Of a stretch of DNA of 64,000 nt, positions 30,360 through 39,197 are shown piece by piece; positions within the stretch are counted from its first letter, which is position 1, and each line of letters starts with the position of its first letter. Under the pieces are notes generated by a model that ran no database searches, was not told the DNA's origin, and saw only the letters and a program-made list of their open reading frames with translations. The translations under genes and the position numbers were made by a program. This DNA is from Vibrio metoecus (lineage in GTDB: Bacteria > Pseudomonadota > Gammaproteobacteria > Enterobacterales > Vibrionaceae). Where the stretch lies: the NCBI RefSeq assembly GCF_000696385.1, contig NZ_JJMN01000064.1, forward strand, positions 186,001-250,000. Direction: 5' to 3'.

Positions 30360-32492
30360 GTAGCACAGGTGCCCATCCACATTGTCAACCTTGTGAGAAT
30401 CTCAAACATTGGATTGAAATTATTGTGCGGGATGAACATAACCAGCCCTTTGAAGGTGTTAGTGGTGTTTTGATTGACGCAATGAAAAATAAGCATCCAA
30501 TTGAACTTAATGCTTCACCTATCCTGATTGAAAATCTTGCGCCCGGTCCTGTTGAAATCGAGTTGAGTTATGATCAGTGGTTGAAAGCCGCGCAAGATAA
30601 AAGTCACCCAAGAAATGAAGAAAAAGCTAAACCGGTTGAAGAGTTTTCTAGCAGTTACAGTCGCCCACAAGAGTGGTCCGGTGGTTTATCAAGAAATTAC
30701 GACGGGTGATTTGACCAAATTACCGAAAGAGATCGTATTACCAACTAACCATCAAAAAGGCAAAGCCGGAACGCTAAAACTCTTTACAGATAAAACCTAT
30801 ATTCTTCAAGTTAGGGCATACAAGTTTATTACTCTTCGAGTCGGAATGTTCTTTGATGGTACTGCTAACAATACGTACAGCGCCCAATGGGGAAAACAAC
30901 AATTAGAAAATTACTATCGTAAATGGAAAGCAAAATACGATGCTGAATGCGAAATTAATTCCAAAAACGGTAATGGAGCAAAAAAAGAAGTCCCAATTAC
31001 GGCACTTTCTAGTGATTGTTTTACCTATCCGAAAAAGGATAATTTCATCCTCTCCTTATTCAAAGATGATGAGGGAGAAATAGAGACGGTTGCGGGTAGT
31101 GCAAGTAATGAATTAACCAATGTTCAAAAGCTATATGAGTTGTTCCTTCGTAATGAATACTCTTCCGAATTAAATACTTTTAATTATGCGGAATATGTTA
31201 CGGGGATAGGTACAGGAAATAGTACCGCGATTGCTCCTGCGGACGAATCAATCGTTGCCGGGCAAGGATTGGGGATTGGTAAGTATGGTGTTACAGCTAA
31301 AGTTACAACAGGGATTCAAACACTGTCTCAAAATATAGAACGTGTTGCCTCTACATTTGTAAAAAAACTTGAAGTAGTAGTTGATGGAATAGAAAAGCTT
31401 CAATTCGATGTTTTTGGGTTTAGTCGCGGAGCGGCGGCCGCACGACATTTTATCAATGTGGTATTGGATGGTGAAAATGGCGAATTTGCGAAGACGTTTA
31501 CATTGGGCTGCCAAAAAGCCAATTTACCACTCATTTACGATTTTGATTGGGATGAATCGGACGAAATGAAAGCGAATTGCGAAATTACCTTTGCTGGTTT
31601 GTTTGATACAGTGGCTTCAGTAGTCAATATTTTCTCTAAAAACTCCTCTTTTGGCCTAGATCTCAATACGCATACGGACAATGGTGATGTCAGACTATGG
31701 ATTGATCCTAGACGAGTCAGACATGCAGTACATTTAACTGCGGATCCGACCATTGAATGCCGAGATAATTTTAGCTTGAACCATCTCAACTCTACGGATG
31801 AAGAACATTTTCATGAGTTTGTTTTGCCAGGCGCTCACTCAGATATTGGGGGCGGCTATCACTCTAGGCTCAGTTTTGACAATCCAGACTATCTGCTACC
31901 TGTTTTAGAGAAGAAGCTTGTTAAGCGTGTTAGTCGTACGTTTTCCGATCGCTGGGATGAAGAGAAAACTAAGCAGTATGTGTTAAATGAGCTAGAAAAA
32001 TATAAAGTACGAGATAGTCTTACGGGTTGGAAAGAAGAGGACTACGTGATTGAGCCGTTGGAGATTCGTCAAGAAGGTAAGAACGATGGGGGGCGAGTGA
32101 CTGGCAAACTTTATATTCAACGTCAAGTAGAAGGTGACCTCTCACGTTTATACTTACGTTTAATGTACGGTTTGGCAGAGTTTCATGGTGTGCCGATTTC
32201 AGATAATAATTCGAAATTATGGCAAGACCCTGAAAGAGTAGATTATAACGTTAAGGATTATGGCGGTTTATTTGCTGACCTTAATCAAAAAATCTTAGAA
32301 CTTGCTAAACAAGGGAAATATTCATCATTGAAACAGAAACTCTCAATCCCAGAGCTAAAGAGAAGTTTCATGACGTTAAATCTTTTTCACCATTCTTCGG
32401 GTGATGATATTGGAATGTCTCCGTTGTGGGACAAAAAAGAACATTGTTATAAAAGAGCTAGCTATCCGTGCGAGCAAGGAAAAGTAAAATGA
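30356..32492 (+). CDS. T6SS DUF2235 (Tle1-type) lipase effector (frameshifted in this sequence)
   Basis: Restored length about 711 residues. The N-terminal about 140 residues are a small recruiting domain. The alpha/beta-hydrolase DUF2235 core starts at RVGMFFDGTANNTY. Catalytic residues visible: nucleophile in GFSRGAAAARHF (Ser about residue 354), Asp in GLFDTVASV (about 415) and His in PGAHSDIGGGY (about 492). Such Tle1-family proteins are antibacterial phospholipases delivered to the target periplasm. This is not the class-3 lipase TseL found here in N16961. A one-base insertion between about 30630 and 30690 breaks the frame. Distinctly AT-rich compared with hcp/vgrG. The stop overlaps the immunity start by ATGA. 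Confidence 0.87.
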
Positions 32493-33226
32493 AAAAAAAT
32501 GATCTTTGTTATTGTCAGTGTCTTTTACTTAACTCATGTTCTACTAATGCTGAATATAAAACAGAACAGCCTTGGGCTTGGAGTATCAGCGTCACAATGC
32601 CCTCATTTTATCCTGCCAACGTTACCCAAGTTTATGGAGTGAATGATAAAGAAAACTGGACAGCCTTATTACATGGCTATCTGCATACAATGCGTAATAG
32701 CGAATTGAAGAGAATACAAGAAAGATTTACTGACTACGATGGTTTTGGTTTGTCTTTACTTAACACTACTATGGGGGTGCAAATTGGTACAGGGACAACA
32801 CATCTACCAGATACCTTGTACCTATACTGGGTGTCCTTATTTGATACTAAGTTTTATGTCACTAAGTATGAGATCCCTACTAGTGTAAAGCAGTTAATTG
32901 CTACTAAAACGACTTATACTCGACGTGATGGAGCTATTGTCGATTCATGTTATCGCGCAGAGTTTATTTTTGGACTTCTGCCTAATGGGCAAGCTAAAGT
33001 TTGGCTAGATGGCTGTGGTGAAACTATTTACTTGACCGAGCTAGCACCTGACCAAATACTTGACCGTGACAGTAATGGCGTTAAATTTGATTCTTATCGG
33101 AAGTCTTCCTCTTTTGCTGATGTTCAACAACGCGCTAAGGATGCAGGTGTTGAGCTAGAGCCCATCCCTTGGGATAAAGTGAATAAAGTCTATTCGAGAT
33201 ATGAGATTAAAACGCTTGGCGAGTAA
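32489..33226 (+). CDS. DUF2931 lipoprotein, immunity protein of the Tle1-type effector
   Basis: 245 residues as read from ATG 32489. It has a lipobox-like LNSC (cysteine about residue 17) and a DUF2931 body (PWAWSISVTMPSFYPA, TLYLYWVSLFDTKFYVTKYEIP, EFIFGLLPNGQAKVWLDGCG). The family supplies periplasmic Tli immunity to Tle1 lipases. The signal peptide is odd: MKKNDLCYCQCLLLNSC. Dropping one A from the A8 run gives MKKMIFVIVSV, a normal hydrophobic core that must rejoin the LLNSC frame through a second indel near 32520. So two compensating errors are likely. AT-rich like the effector. Confidence 0.82.
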   Translation: MKKNDLCYCQCLLLNSCSTNAEYKTEQPWAWSISVTMPSFYPANVTQVYGVNDKENWTALLHGYLHTMRNSELKRIQERFTDYDGFGLSLLNTTMGVQIGTGTTHLPDTLYLYWVSLFDTKFYVTKYEIPTSVKQLIATKTTYTRRDGAIVDSCYRAEFIFGLLPNGQAKVWLDGCGETIYLTELAPDQILDRDSNGVKFDSYRKSSSFADVQQRAKDAGVELEPIPWDKVNKVYSRYEIKTLGE

Positions 33227-33313
33227 CTTAGCGTGAGTTGAAAAATCTTCATAAGACACATGAGAGGCTTTGCGGTATAAGAAAGGCTTGCTGATTTTCC
33301 TTCAAGGATTGAT

Positions 33314-33952
33314 ATGGTTATCCAGAATTTCGAAGCTTTTCTTATCGCTATTACTATTTTGACTTTAACACCGGGGCTAGATACTGCTTTGGTGATCCGT
33401 AACACTTCGCGGGCTGGGTTTGCCGATGGATGCACGACCAGTTTGGGTATCTGTTTTGGCTTATTCGTTCACGCCACTTTTTCTGCTATTGGTATCTCTG
33501 CGATTCTTGCTCAATCGGCTGAGCTATTTCAAATCGTTAAAATGGTGGGAGCGGCTTATCTGATTTGGTTGGGTATTTCGAGCTTACGATCATTAATGAA
33601 AACAGGGCAGGGCATTGAGGTTGCGAGCCTAGCTCATGCACAATTTCGCTTAACCCGATCGCTGCGTGAAGGTTTCCTCTCGAATGTGCTGAACCCGAAA
33701 ACTGCCGTCTTTTACTTAGCTTTTCTGCCTCAATTTATTAATCCTGACTATTCACCCTTAGCGCAATCTTTGCTGATGGCGTTGATTCATTTTGTGATCG
33801 CGATGGTATGGCAATGTGGTTTAGCCGGTGCTTTGAGTAGTGCTAAAAACCTTCTGAAAAACGCTTCTTTTATGCGTTGGATGGAAGGTACAACGGGAGT
33901 TGTTTTGGTCGCATTAGGTATCAAACTGCTCTTAGAGAAACCTCAAGCCTAG
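33314..33952 (+). CDS. LysE/RhtB-family amino-acid exporter
   Basis: 212 residues with about six membrane helices. The N-terminal motif LTPGLDTALVIRNTSRAGFADG and the middle motif REGFLSNVLNPKTAVFYLAFLPQFI are hallmarks of LysE/RhtB translocators, which export amino acids such as threonine or homoserine. The ATG at 33314 lies 8 bases after CAAGGA. It lies just outside the T6SS module and returns to ordinary base composition. A bidirectional terminator separates it from the convergent symporter gene. Intact. Confidence 0.88.
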   Translation: MVIQNFEAFLIAITILTLTPGLDTALVIRNTSRAGFADGCTTSLGICFGLFVHATFSAIGISAILAQSAELFQIVKMVGAAYLIWLGISSLRSLMKTGQGIEVASLAHAQFRLTRSLREGFLSNVLNPKTAVFYLAFLPQFINPDYSPLAQSLLMALIHFVIAMVWQCGLAGALSSAKNLLKNASFMRWMEGTTGVVLVALGIKLLLEKPQA

Positions 33953-33974
33953 CTTGTAATCAAGGTTTAAAAGT

Positions 33975-34002
33975 AGAAAAAGCGCCGTTGGGCGCTTTTT
34001 CT
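33975..34002. terminator. Bidirectional terminator between LysE and symporter genes
   Basis: AGAAAAAGCGCC-GTTG-GGCGCTTTTTCT is a perfect 12-bp stem with A- and T-runs on both sides, between two convergent genes. Confidence 0.92.
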
Positions 34003-34024
34003 ATGTGCCAAGATCTAGTGGTTG

Positions 34025-35404
34025 TTATTGAACTTGGGCTTCGGCTTCGGTGTATTGATAACGCGCGGCAAAATATTGCTTCGTTTCTTCTACGACCACA
34101 TGGCGTAAGGCAACAAGGCCAATAAGGTTCGGAATGGTCATTAAACCATTTACAATGTCGGCGATAATCCAAAATCAAATCGAGGTGTAGGAATGCGCCT
34201 GAGGCAATCAAACCAATAAAGACGATTTTATAAGGCAATACCGCTTTGGTTCCGAATAAGAACACCATGCAGCGTTCGCCGTAGTAGTTCCAACCCAGAA
34301 TGGTCGTAAAGGCAAAGAACATCAAACCAATGGAAACCAGCATCGGACCGATAGTTTGTGCATTTAAGCCTGTGGCAAAAGCGTAGGTGGTCATTGCTGC
34401 ACCGGAAAGATCGCTTTGCCAAGCGCCCGTTAGAATGAGAGCCAAGCCAGTCATGGTACAGATGATGATGGTATCGAAGAAGGTCCCCGTCATAGAGATA
34501 AGACCTTGTTCAACGCAGGAGTCAGTTTTCGCCGCAGCCGCAGCCATAGGCGCACTGCCTAAGCCAGATTCATTGGAGAACACGCCGCGAGCAATACCCG
34601 ATTGAATCGCGAGCATAATGCTCGCACCTAAGAAGCCACCTGTCGCAGCAGTCGAGGTGAACGCGGATACCAGCACCAATTCCACGGCGTCTGCGAGTTT
34701 GTCCGCATTGGTAACAATCACACTTAAGCAGGCGACGATATAAAACAGCGCCATCGCAGGAACCACTTTTCCTGCCACTTTAGCGATGGATTGAATACCA
34801 CCGATAGTGACAATGGCAACCAGTACGGTCAGTACCACTGCAGAGGCTTCACGAGGGACGCCAAAAGAGATTTGAGTGGCATCTAAGATCGCGTTCACTT
34901 GTGGAAAAGTACCAATCCCGAAGCAGGCAACCCCTACGGCAAACACTGCAAATAATACGGCCAGTGTTTTTGAACCCACACCATCACGCAGGTAGTACAT
35001 TGGCCCGCCGACCATTTGTCCTTTGTCATCGATTTGGCGATATTTCACCGCGAGTAAGCATTCTGCGTATTTGGTTGCCATGCCAAACAGGGCGGCGAGC
35101 CACATCCAGAACAGGGCTCCTGGGCCGCCGAGCTTGATTGCGGTCGCAACACCTACGATGTTTCCTGTACCAATGGTGGCAGAAAGAGCAGTACACAATG
35201 CGGCGAAGCTTGATACATCACCTTGTTTGTCAGAAGAATTTTCGCGGCCAAATACCATAGCTAAAGCCGTCGGTAGGCGTCGAAATTGCAGTAAGCCTAA
35301 GCGGAAGGTGAAATAGACACCGGTGCCGACCAGAAGAATTAAAAGTGGTGGACCCCACAACTAAACTATCAACAGTTTGCAAGAAAAGATTGCAGGTTAT
35401 TCAT
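34025..35404 (-). CDS. Sodium:alanine/glycine symporter (AGCS family; indels at both ends in this sequence)
   Basis: Restored length 458 residues with about 11 helices. The AGCS signature is GTGNIVGVATAIKLGGPGALFWMW, and PMAAAAAKTD is also present. At the N-terminus, ATG 35404 reads MNNLQSFLA. Removing one A near 35384 and one G near 35361 gives TVDSLVWGPPLL, the normal family start. At the C-terminus, removing one A/T at 34171-34174 restores LDLIWIIADIVNGLMTIPNLIG and moves the stop to 34025. It imports alanine or glycine with Na+. The tandem glycine riboswitch in its leader points to glycine. In V. cholerae this is VC1422. Confidence 0.9.
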
Positions 35405-35496
35405 GACTTCCCCTTAAAAAATAAACATAAGGAGAAGAGAGAAAGGGTGCGAAAAATGCACAGCAGAGCTCTCGCGAGCTCACTAAAAGATTGGCC

Positions 35497-35725
35497 TTTC
35501 ACTCCTCTGTCCTTTTGCCTGAGAGTTTCACTCTGCATATGCGCAGAGCTTGCTCCTTCGGCGACCGATTAAACGGTTCTCTCCAGAGGTTCCTCCAACT
35601 ACAGTCCTCGCTTATTCGTTGCCAATAAATGGCTAAGAATAATGCACCTGAAAGATTTACTTCTTCGGCGGGTTATTTGGCTCAGATGTTAAAATCTGGT
35701 TAACAACCACTCTCCTGCAGTCTTC
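35497..35725 (-). promoter_or_regulatory. Tandem glycine riboswitch (gcvT type, two aptamers)
   Basis: On the minus strand, aptamer 1 (about 35725-35600) contains GGAGAG...GCCGAAGAAGTAA...CTTTCAGGTGCA...GAGGACTG. Aptamer 2 (about 35597-35497) contains TCTGGAGAGAACC...CGCCGAAGGAGCAAGC...AAACTCTCAGGCAAAAGGAC. These paired cores, joined by the short linker TAGTTGGAGGAACC, are the glycine riboswitch consensus. V. cholerae VC1422 is the classic cooperative example, an ON switch for glycine uptake. A hairpin GAGCTC-GCGA-GAGCTC (35467-35482) downstream may belong to the expression platform. The rest of 35405-35906 is promoter and leader. Confidence 0.95.
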
Positions 35726-35906
35726 AACGGAACAATCGTCTTGAATAAAACGATTTGCAAGGCGGATACTAGCGAAAAGAAAATGTGATGTCACCTACAA
35801 AAGAAATCAACTGATGAAATGTTGCGCAAGTCTTTTGCTAATCCACTTTTCTCTGACGTTAAACTACGTATAAGTGTTATAAGATAATCACGCTTGGAGG
35901 CGGGAG

Positions 35907-36065
35907 ATGGTGAGATTAATTGCAATAGCCTTACTGATATCATTAGCGTTTGTCTTGATACGCTACCGTACCAATGAAAAATTGCAGAAGGGGGTTGTTA
36001 TCGCCATTTTAGCGACCTTCGCTTTATACACCACTTTCTTGGTGATTTCAGAATTGATTCGCTGA
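35907..36065 (+). CDS. Small two-helix membrane protein
   Basis: 52 residues (MVRLIAIALLISLAFVLIRY...). It has two predicted membrane helices (residues 3-19 and 31-48) separated by a polar turn RTNEKLQK. The ATG follows TTGGAGGCGGGAG, a strong ribosome binding site. It ends 17 bases before the next gene and is probably co-transcribed with it. I do not recognise a family. The hydrophobic pattern and the ribosome binding site are the coding evidence. Confidence 0.7.
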   Translation: MVRLIAIALLISLAFVLIRYRTNEKLQKGVVIAILATFALYTTFLVISELIR

Positions 36066-36082
36066 CGCAAAAGGAGCGAAGC

Positions 36083-36817
36083 GTGAACAAACACAATGAG
36101 TTTGACGACAATGAAGAAGTTGTTGTTATCGAACGAAGAGATAAGCAAGGTTATCTTTATATTGCGATTGCTGCGGTATTAGGTATTGCATTGGGTGGAC
36201 TGATCGGTTCATCTGTGACAACCAGTCGCTGGGAGGCGTCTTATGAAGCGCTGCAAAATCAACTTGAGCAGTTAAAAAATGCAAAATCAGAAGTGGTAAA
36301 AGCGGCAGAGGTGACAGAGCAGAACAATGATGAGCAATGGCAGATCAAAATGGATCAGGCCTTAGCTAAGCAGCGGGAAGAGTGGCAAACAGAATCGGTG
36401 CAGCGTGATAAGTATGTGGCGGAGCTTGAGAAACACAACCTCGATCTTGAGCAGCAGTTGAATGAACAGAAAATGGCTCTGGAGCTTGCCAATACACATA
36501 ACAATGAACTTAATCGTCAAGCTGATATACAAGCGACTATGTTGGAACGCTCTAGAGAACTTTTCCAACGTGAGTTAAAAATCAAACAAGAATTAGAAGG
36601 ATTGCAAAAAGAACGTGATTCACTAGTTCCTAAAATCAAGGTTCTGAAAAAAGAGTGTGACATCTACCTTGAAGGGAAATCTTGGGATGCGAAATCGGAT
36701 TCTTGTGATAAACAGGATGAAGCCAATTCCCGTATTAGCCAGATTGATCAGATGATCCGCGTCCATCAAATGGATTTGGAACAGATTAAATCGCTTTCAG
36801 AAGAAATCGGCCTATAG
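36083..36817 (+). CDS. Membrane-anchored coiled-coil protein, function unknown
   Basis: 244 residues. An acidic N-terminus (DDNEEVVVIERRDKQG) is followed by one membrane helix (about residues 24-43, LYIAIAAVLGIALGGLIGSS). A long heptad-rich coiled coil (about 50-185) comes next, then a C-terminal segment with two cysteines (KKECDIYLEGKSWDAKSDSCDKQ). The cysteines would be periplasmic if the N-terminus is cytoplasmic, and could pair. The gene follows the two-helix small protein as an operon and is closed by a terminator. No known family recognised. Confidence 0.8.
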   Translation: MNKHNEFDDNEEVVVIERRDKQGYLYIAIAAVLGIALGGLIGSSVTTSRWEASYEALQNQLEQLKNAKSEVVKAAEVTEQNNDEQWQIKMDQALAKQREEWQTESVQRDKYVAELEKHNLDLEQQLNEQKMALELANTHNNELNRQADIQATMLERSRELFQRELKIKQELEGLQKERDSLVPKIKVLKKECDIYLEGKSWDAKSDSCDKQDEANSRISQIDQMIRVHQMDLEQIKSLSEEIGL

Positions 36818-36832
36818 CTGAAAGCACACAAT

Positions 36833-36862
36833 AAAAAAGCCACCCTATGGTGGCTTTTTATT
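36833..36862 (+). terminator. Terminator after the coiled-coil gene
   Basis: AAAAAGCCACC-CTAT-GGTGGCTTTTT, a perfect 11-bp stem flanked by A- and T-runs. It may also serve potD1 on the other strand. Confidence 0.9.
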
Positions 36863-36913
36863 TTTCCCTCTAAACCACCGCTTTTACGATGGTGAGTATT
36901 TTAGGTATTGAGA

Positions 36914-37951
36914 TTAGTCATTCACTTTAAGTTTTTGAAAATATTCATCATAGATGACACTTGCTTCGCCCACTTCATCTTGCCATTCACCGCTATCCAT
37001 GACTGATTGGGGTGGATAAATATTGGGGTCATTAGCAAACTCTTTAGGTAAAAGATTATTTGCCGTTTTGACTGGCGTTGGATAACCGATTTCTAAAGCG
37101 ATTTTTGCAGCATTTTCTGGCCGCAATAAGAAGTCGATCATTTTATGCGCGGCTTCTACGTTTTTTGCTCCAGCTGGAATGGAGATACTATCCATCCAGA
37201 AAATGGCCCCTTTCTCTGGCCAGATGATTTCGATCGGTGCACCTTCTTGGCGTGCCATATAAGCTGAACCATTCCATAGCATACCGAGTGATACTTCACC
37301 GGCTAAGTATGGGTTGGCTGGGAAATCCGAGTTAAATACCAATACGTTTGGCATCAGTTTTTTCAACTCACGATAGGCTGCTTTAATTTCTTTAGGGTTG
37401 GTTGAATTCGGCGAGTAACCCAGTTTGCTTAAAGCAATATGGAAGACTTCTCGTGAGTCATCCATCAGCATTAGCTGACCTGCCCATTTAGGGTCCCACA
37501 GGTCTCCCCAGTTTTTGAGTGACTTCTTATCAAGCATGTCAGTATTAATACCGATGCCAGTCGCTCCCCAAATATAAGGAATCGAATATTTATTGCCGGG
37601 ATCAAAAGGTTTGTTGAGATAGTTTGGATCGAGGTCTTGATAGTGTGAAAGTTTCGAATGATCAATCTCTTGTAGCATTCCTTCTTTGCGCATCTTGGAG
37701 ACAAAGTAAGTTGAAGGAACCACAAGATCATAACCGGAACCTTGCGTTTTAAGCTTGGCATACATACTTTCGTTGGATTCATAGGTGGAGTAGATCACCT
37801 TGATTCCAGTTTCTTTGGTAAAGTCTTCTAGGACTTCGCTCGGGATATATTCAGACCAGTTGTAGAAGTAAAGTTCTTGGTCTTTAGCCATTGCATTGGT
37901 GGTGAACAATGCTGCTGCGCACAGAGCACTCGCAAACAGTTTATTTTTCAT
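36914..37951 (-). CDS. potD1: Spermidine/putrescine-binding protein PotD (copy 1)
   Basis: 345 residues with a signal peptide ending TTNAMA-KDQ (about residue 22). PotD motifs: LYFYNWSEYIPSEVLEDFTKETGIKVIYSTYESNE, DLVVPSTYFVSKMRKEGML, WKGQLMLMDDSREVFHIAL-type block, FNSDFPANPYLAGEVSLGMLWNGSA and KMIDFLLRPENAAKIALEIGYPTP. It captures polyamines in the periplasm for PotABC. In V. cholerae the corresponding copy (VC1424) is the one needed for spermidine uptake and affects biofilm formation. Last gene of the potABC-potD2-potD1 set, separated from potD2 by a terminator-like hairpin. Intact. Confidence 0.93.
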   Translation of the reverse strand: MKNKLFASALCAAALFTTNAMAKDQELYFYNWSEYIPSEVLEDFTKETGIKVIYSTYESNESMYAKLKTQGSGYDLVVPSTYFVSKMRKEGMLQEIDHSKLSHYQDLDPNYLNKPFDPGNKYSIPYIWGATGIGINTDMLDKKSLKNWGDLWDPKWAGQLMLMDDSREVFHIALSKLGYSPNSTNPKEIKAAYRELKKLMPNVLVFNSDFPANPYLAGEVSLGMLWNGSAYMARQEGAPIEIIWPEKGAIFWMDSISIPAGAKNVEAAHKMIDFLLRPENAAKIALEIGYPTPVKTANNLLPKEFANDPNIYPPQSVMDSGEWQDEVGEASVIYDEYFQKLKVND

Positions 37952-38017
37952 TACGTTCCCATAGTGTATAGAAAGAACCTAACTAGGCGATGGAGGGGGA
38001 GTATAACAAGATAAAAA

Positions 38018-38046
38018 AAATAGGCAGCAAATGCTGCCTATTTGAT
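38018..38046 (-). terminator. Terminator between potD2 and potD1
   Basis: On the minus strand AAATAGGCAGCA-TT-TGCTGCCTATTT is followed by TTTTT, after the potD2 stop. potD1 beyond it may need its own promoter or read-through. Confidence 0.85.
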
Positions 38047-38060
38047 GCTTTTCTGCGACT

Positions 38061-39092
38061 TTATTGGCCGGCTTTCAACTTCATGAAATATTCTTCGTAC
38101 TTCACAGTCTTATCGCCTACGGCAGATTGCCATTCAACACGATCCAGATCTTCTTGAGATGGGAACAGTGGTGCAACATCTTTAAACTTGTCGTTTGATG
38201 CTTTAACACCTGTCAGGTAACCCGTGTCACGTGAAATTTGCTCTGCAATTTCAGGACGTAGCAAGAAGTCGATCATTTTGTGTGCAGCATCAACATTTTT
38301 CGCGCCAGAAGAGATCGCAAAGTTGTCAACCCAGCCGATACCGCCTTCTTTCGGGAATACCAATTTGATCGGTAGACCTTCTTTTTGTGCAGCAGCGGCA
38401 GAGCCATTCCACAGCATGCCTAGGCCAACTTCCCCTGAAAGGTAAGGTGCAGCAGGGTTATCAGAGTTGAAAACCAGCACGTTAGGCATAAGTTTTCGCA
38501 GTTCTGCATACGCTTCATCGATCTGTTTATCGTCTGTTGAGTTACCAGAGTAACCTAACTTGCGCAGAGCGATGTGGAATACTTCACGCGTATCATCCAT
38601 CAACATCAGTTGACCTTTTAGCTCAGGCTTCCATAGGTCACCCCAGCTTTGGAAGTCATTAGGATCATACATGTCGGTATTAACAGCTAGACCAGTGATA
38701 GCAACAACGTGTGGAATTGAGTAATCGTTGTTTGGATCATAAGGTTTATCTAGGTAGTTAGAATCTAAGTTTTTGAAGTTACTCAATTTAGATTTATCGA
38801 TTTTTTGTAGCATCCCTTCATCACGCATTTTTGCAACGAAGTAGGTAGATGGAACTACCAGGTCATAACCTTCATTGTGCGTTTTGAGTTTTGCATACAA
38901 AGTTTCATTCGACTCATAAGTTGAGTAAATAACTTTGATTCCTGTTTCCTTGGTGAATTGCTCTAGGATACCGCTATTAATATACGGACCCCAGTTCATG
39001 AACACCAGTTCCTTATCTTCCGCTGCCGCTGTGCCAGACAACAGAGAAAGCGCACATGCGCTACCTGCTAAAAAAGTAGCCAGTTTTTTCAT
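38061..39092 (-). CDS. potD2: Spermidine/putrescine-binding protein PotD (copy 2)
   Basis: 343 residues from ATG 39092 (MKKLATFLAGSACALSLLSG, signal peptide ending AAA-EDK). An upstream in-frame extension to 39161 is not a signal sequence and is rejected. It is a close paralogue of the next gene, sharing VFMNWGPYINSGILEQFTKETGIKVIYSTYESNE, DLVVPSTYFVAKMRDEGML, LMDDTREVFHIALRKLGYSGN and GMLWNGSAAAAQKEG. Substitutions in the ligand groove (for example GPYINSG for SEYIPSE) suggest different specificity. Intact; two PotDs serve one permease. Confidence 0.92.
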   Translation of the reverse strand: MKKLATFLAGSACALSLLSGTAAAEDKELVFMNWGPYINSGILEQFTKETGIKVIYSTYESNETLYAKLKTHNEGYDLVVPSTYFVAKMRDEGMLQKIDKSKLSNFKNLDSNYLDKPYDPNNDYSIPHVVAITGLAVNTDMYDPNDFQSWGDLWKPELKGQLMLMDDTREVFHIALRKLGYSGNSTDDKQIDEAYAELRKLMPNVLVFNSDNPAAPYLSGEVGLGMLWNGSAAAAQKEGLPIKLVFPKEGGIGWVDNFAISSGAKNVDAAHKMIDFLLRPEIAEQISRDTGYLTGVKASNDKFKDVAPLFPSQEDLDRVEWQSAVGDKTVKYEEYFMKLKAGQ

Positions 39093-39140
39093 CGACGTTA
39101 GCTCCAAACTAAACGTTGCCCTTATGGGCGTTGCAAAGAA

Positions 39141-39168
39141 AAACAGAATGATTTCCATCATTCTGTTT
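39141..39168 (-). other. Perfect hairpin between potC and potD2
   Basis: A 12-bp perfect stem AAACAGAATGAT / ATCATTCTGTTT with a 4-base loop; on the minus strand it is followed by TTCTTT. It may stabilise the upstream transcript or act as a leaky terminator that adjusts the ratio of permease to binding protein. Confidence 0.65.
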
Positions 39169-39197
39169 CGCGTGTCTCCAAACGGGACCGTGGACTT

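Noticed and set aside
26782-33226. Complete T6SS structural cluster.
   Set aside because: Only the auxiliary cluster is present: no sheath, baseplate or ClpV genes occur in the window.
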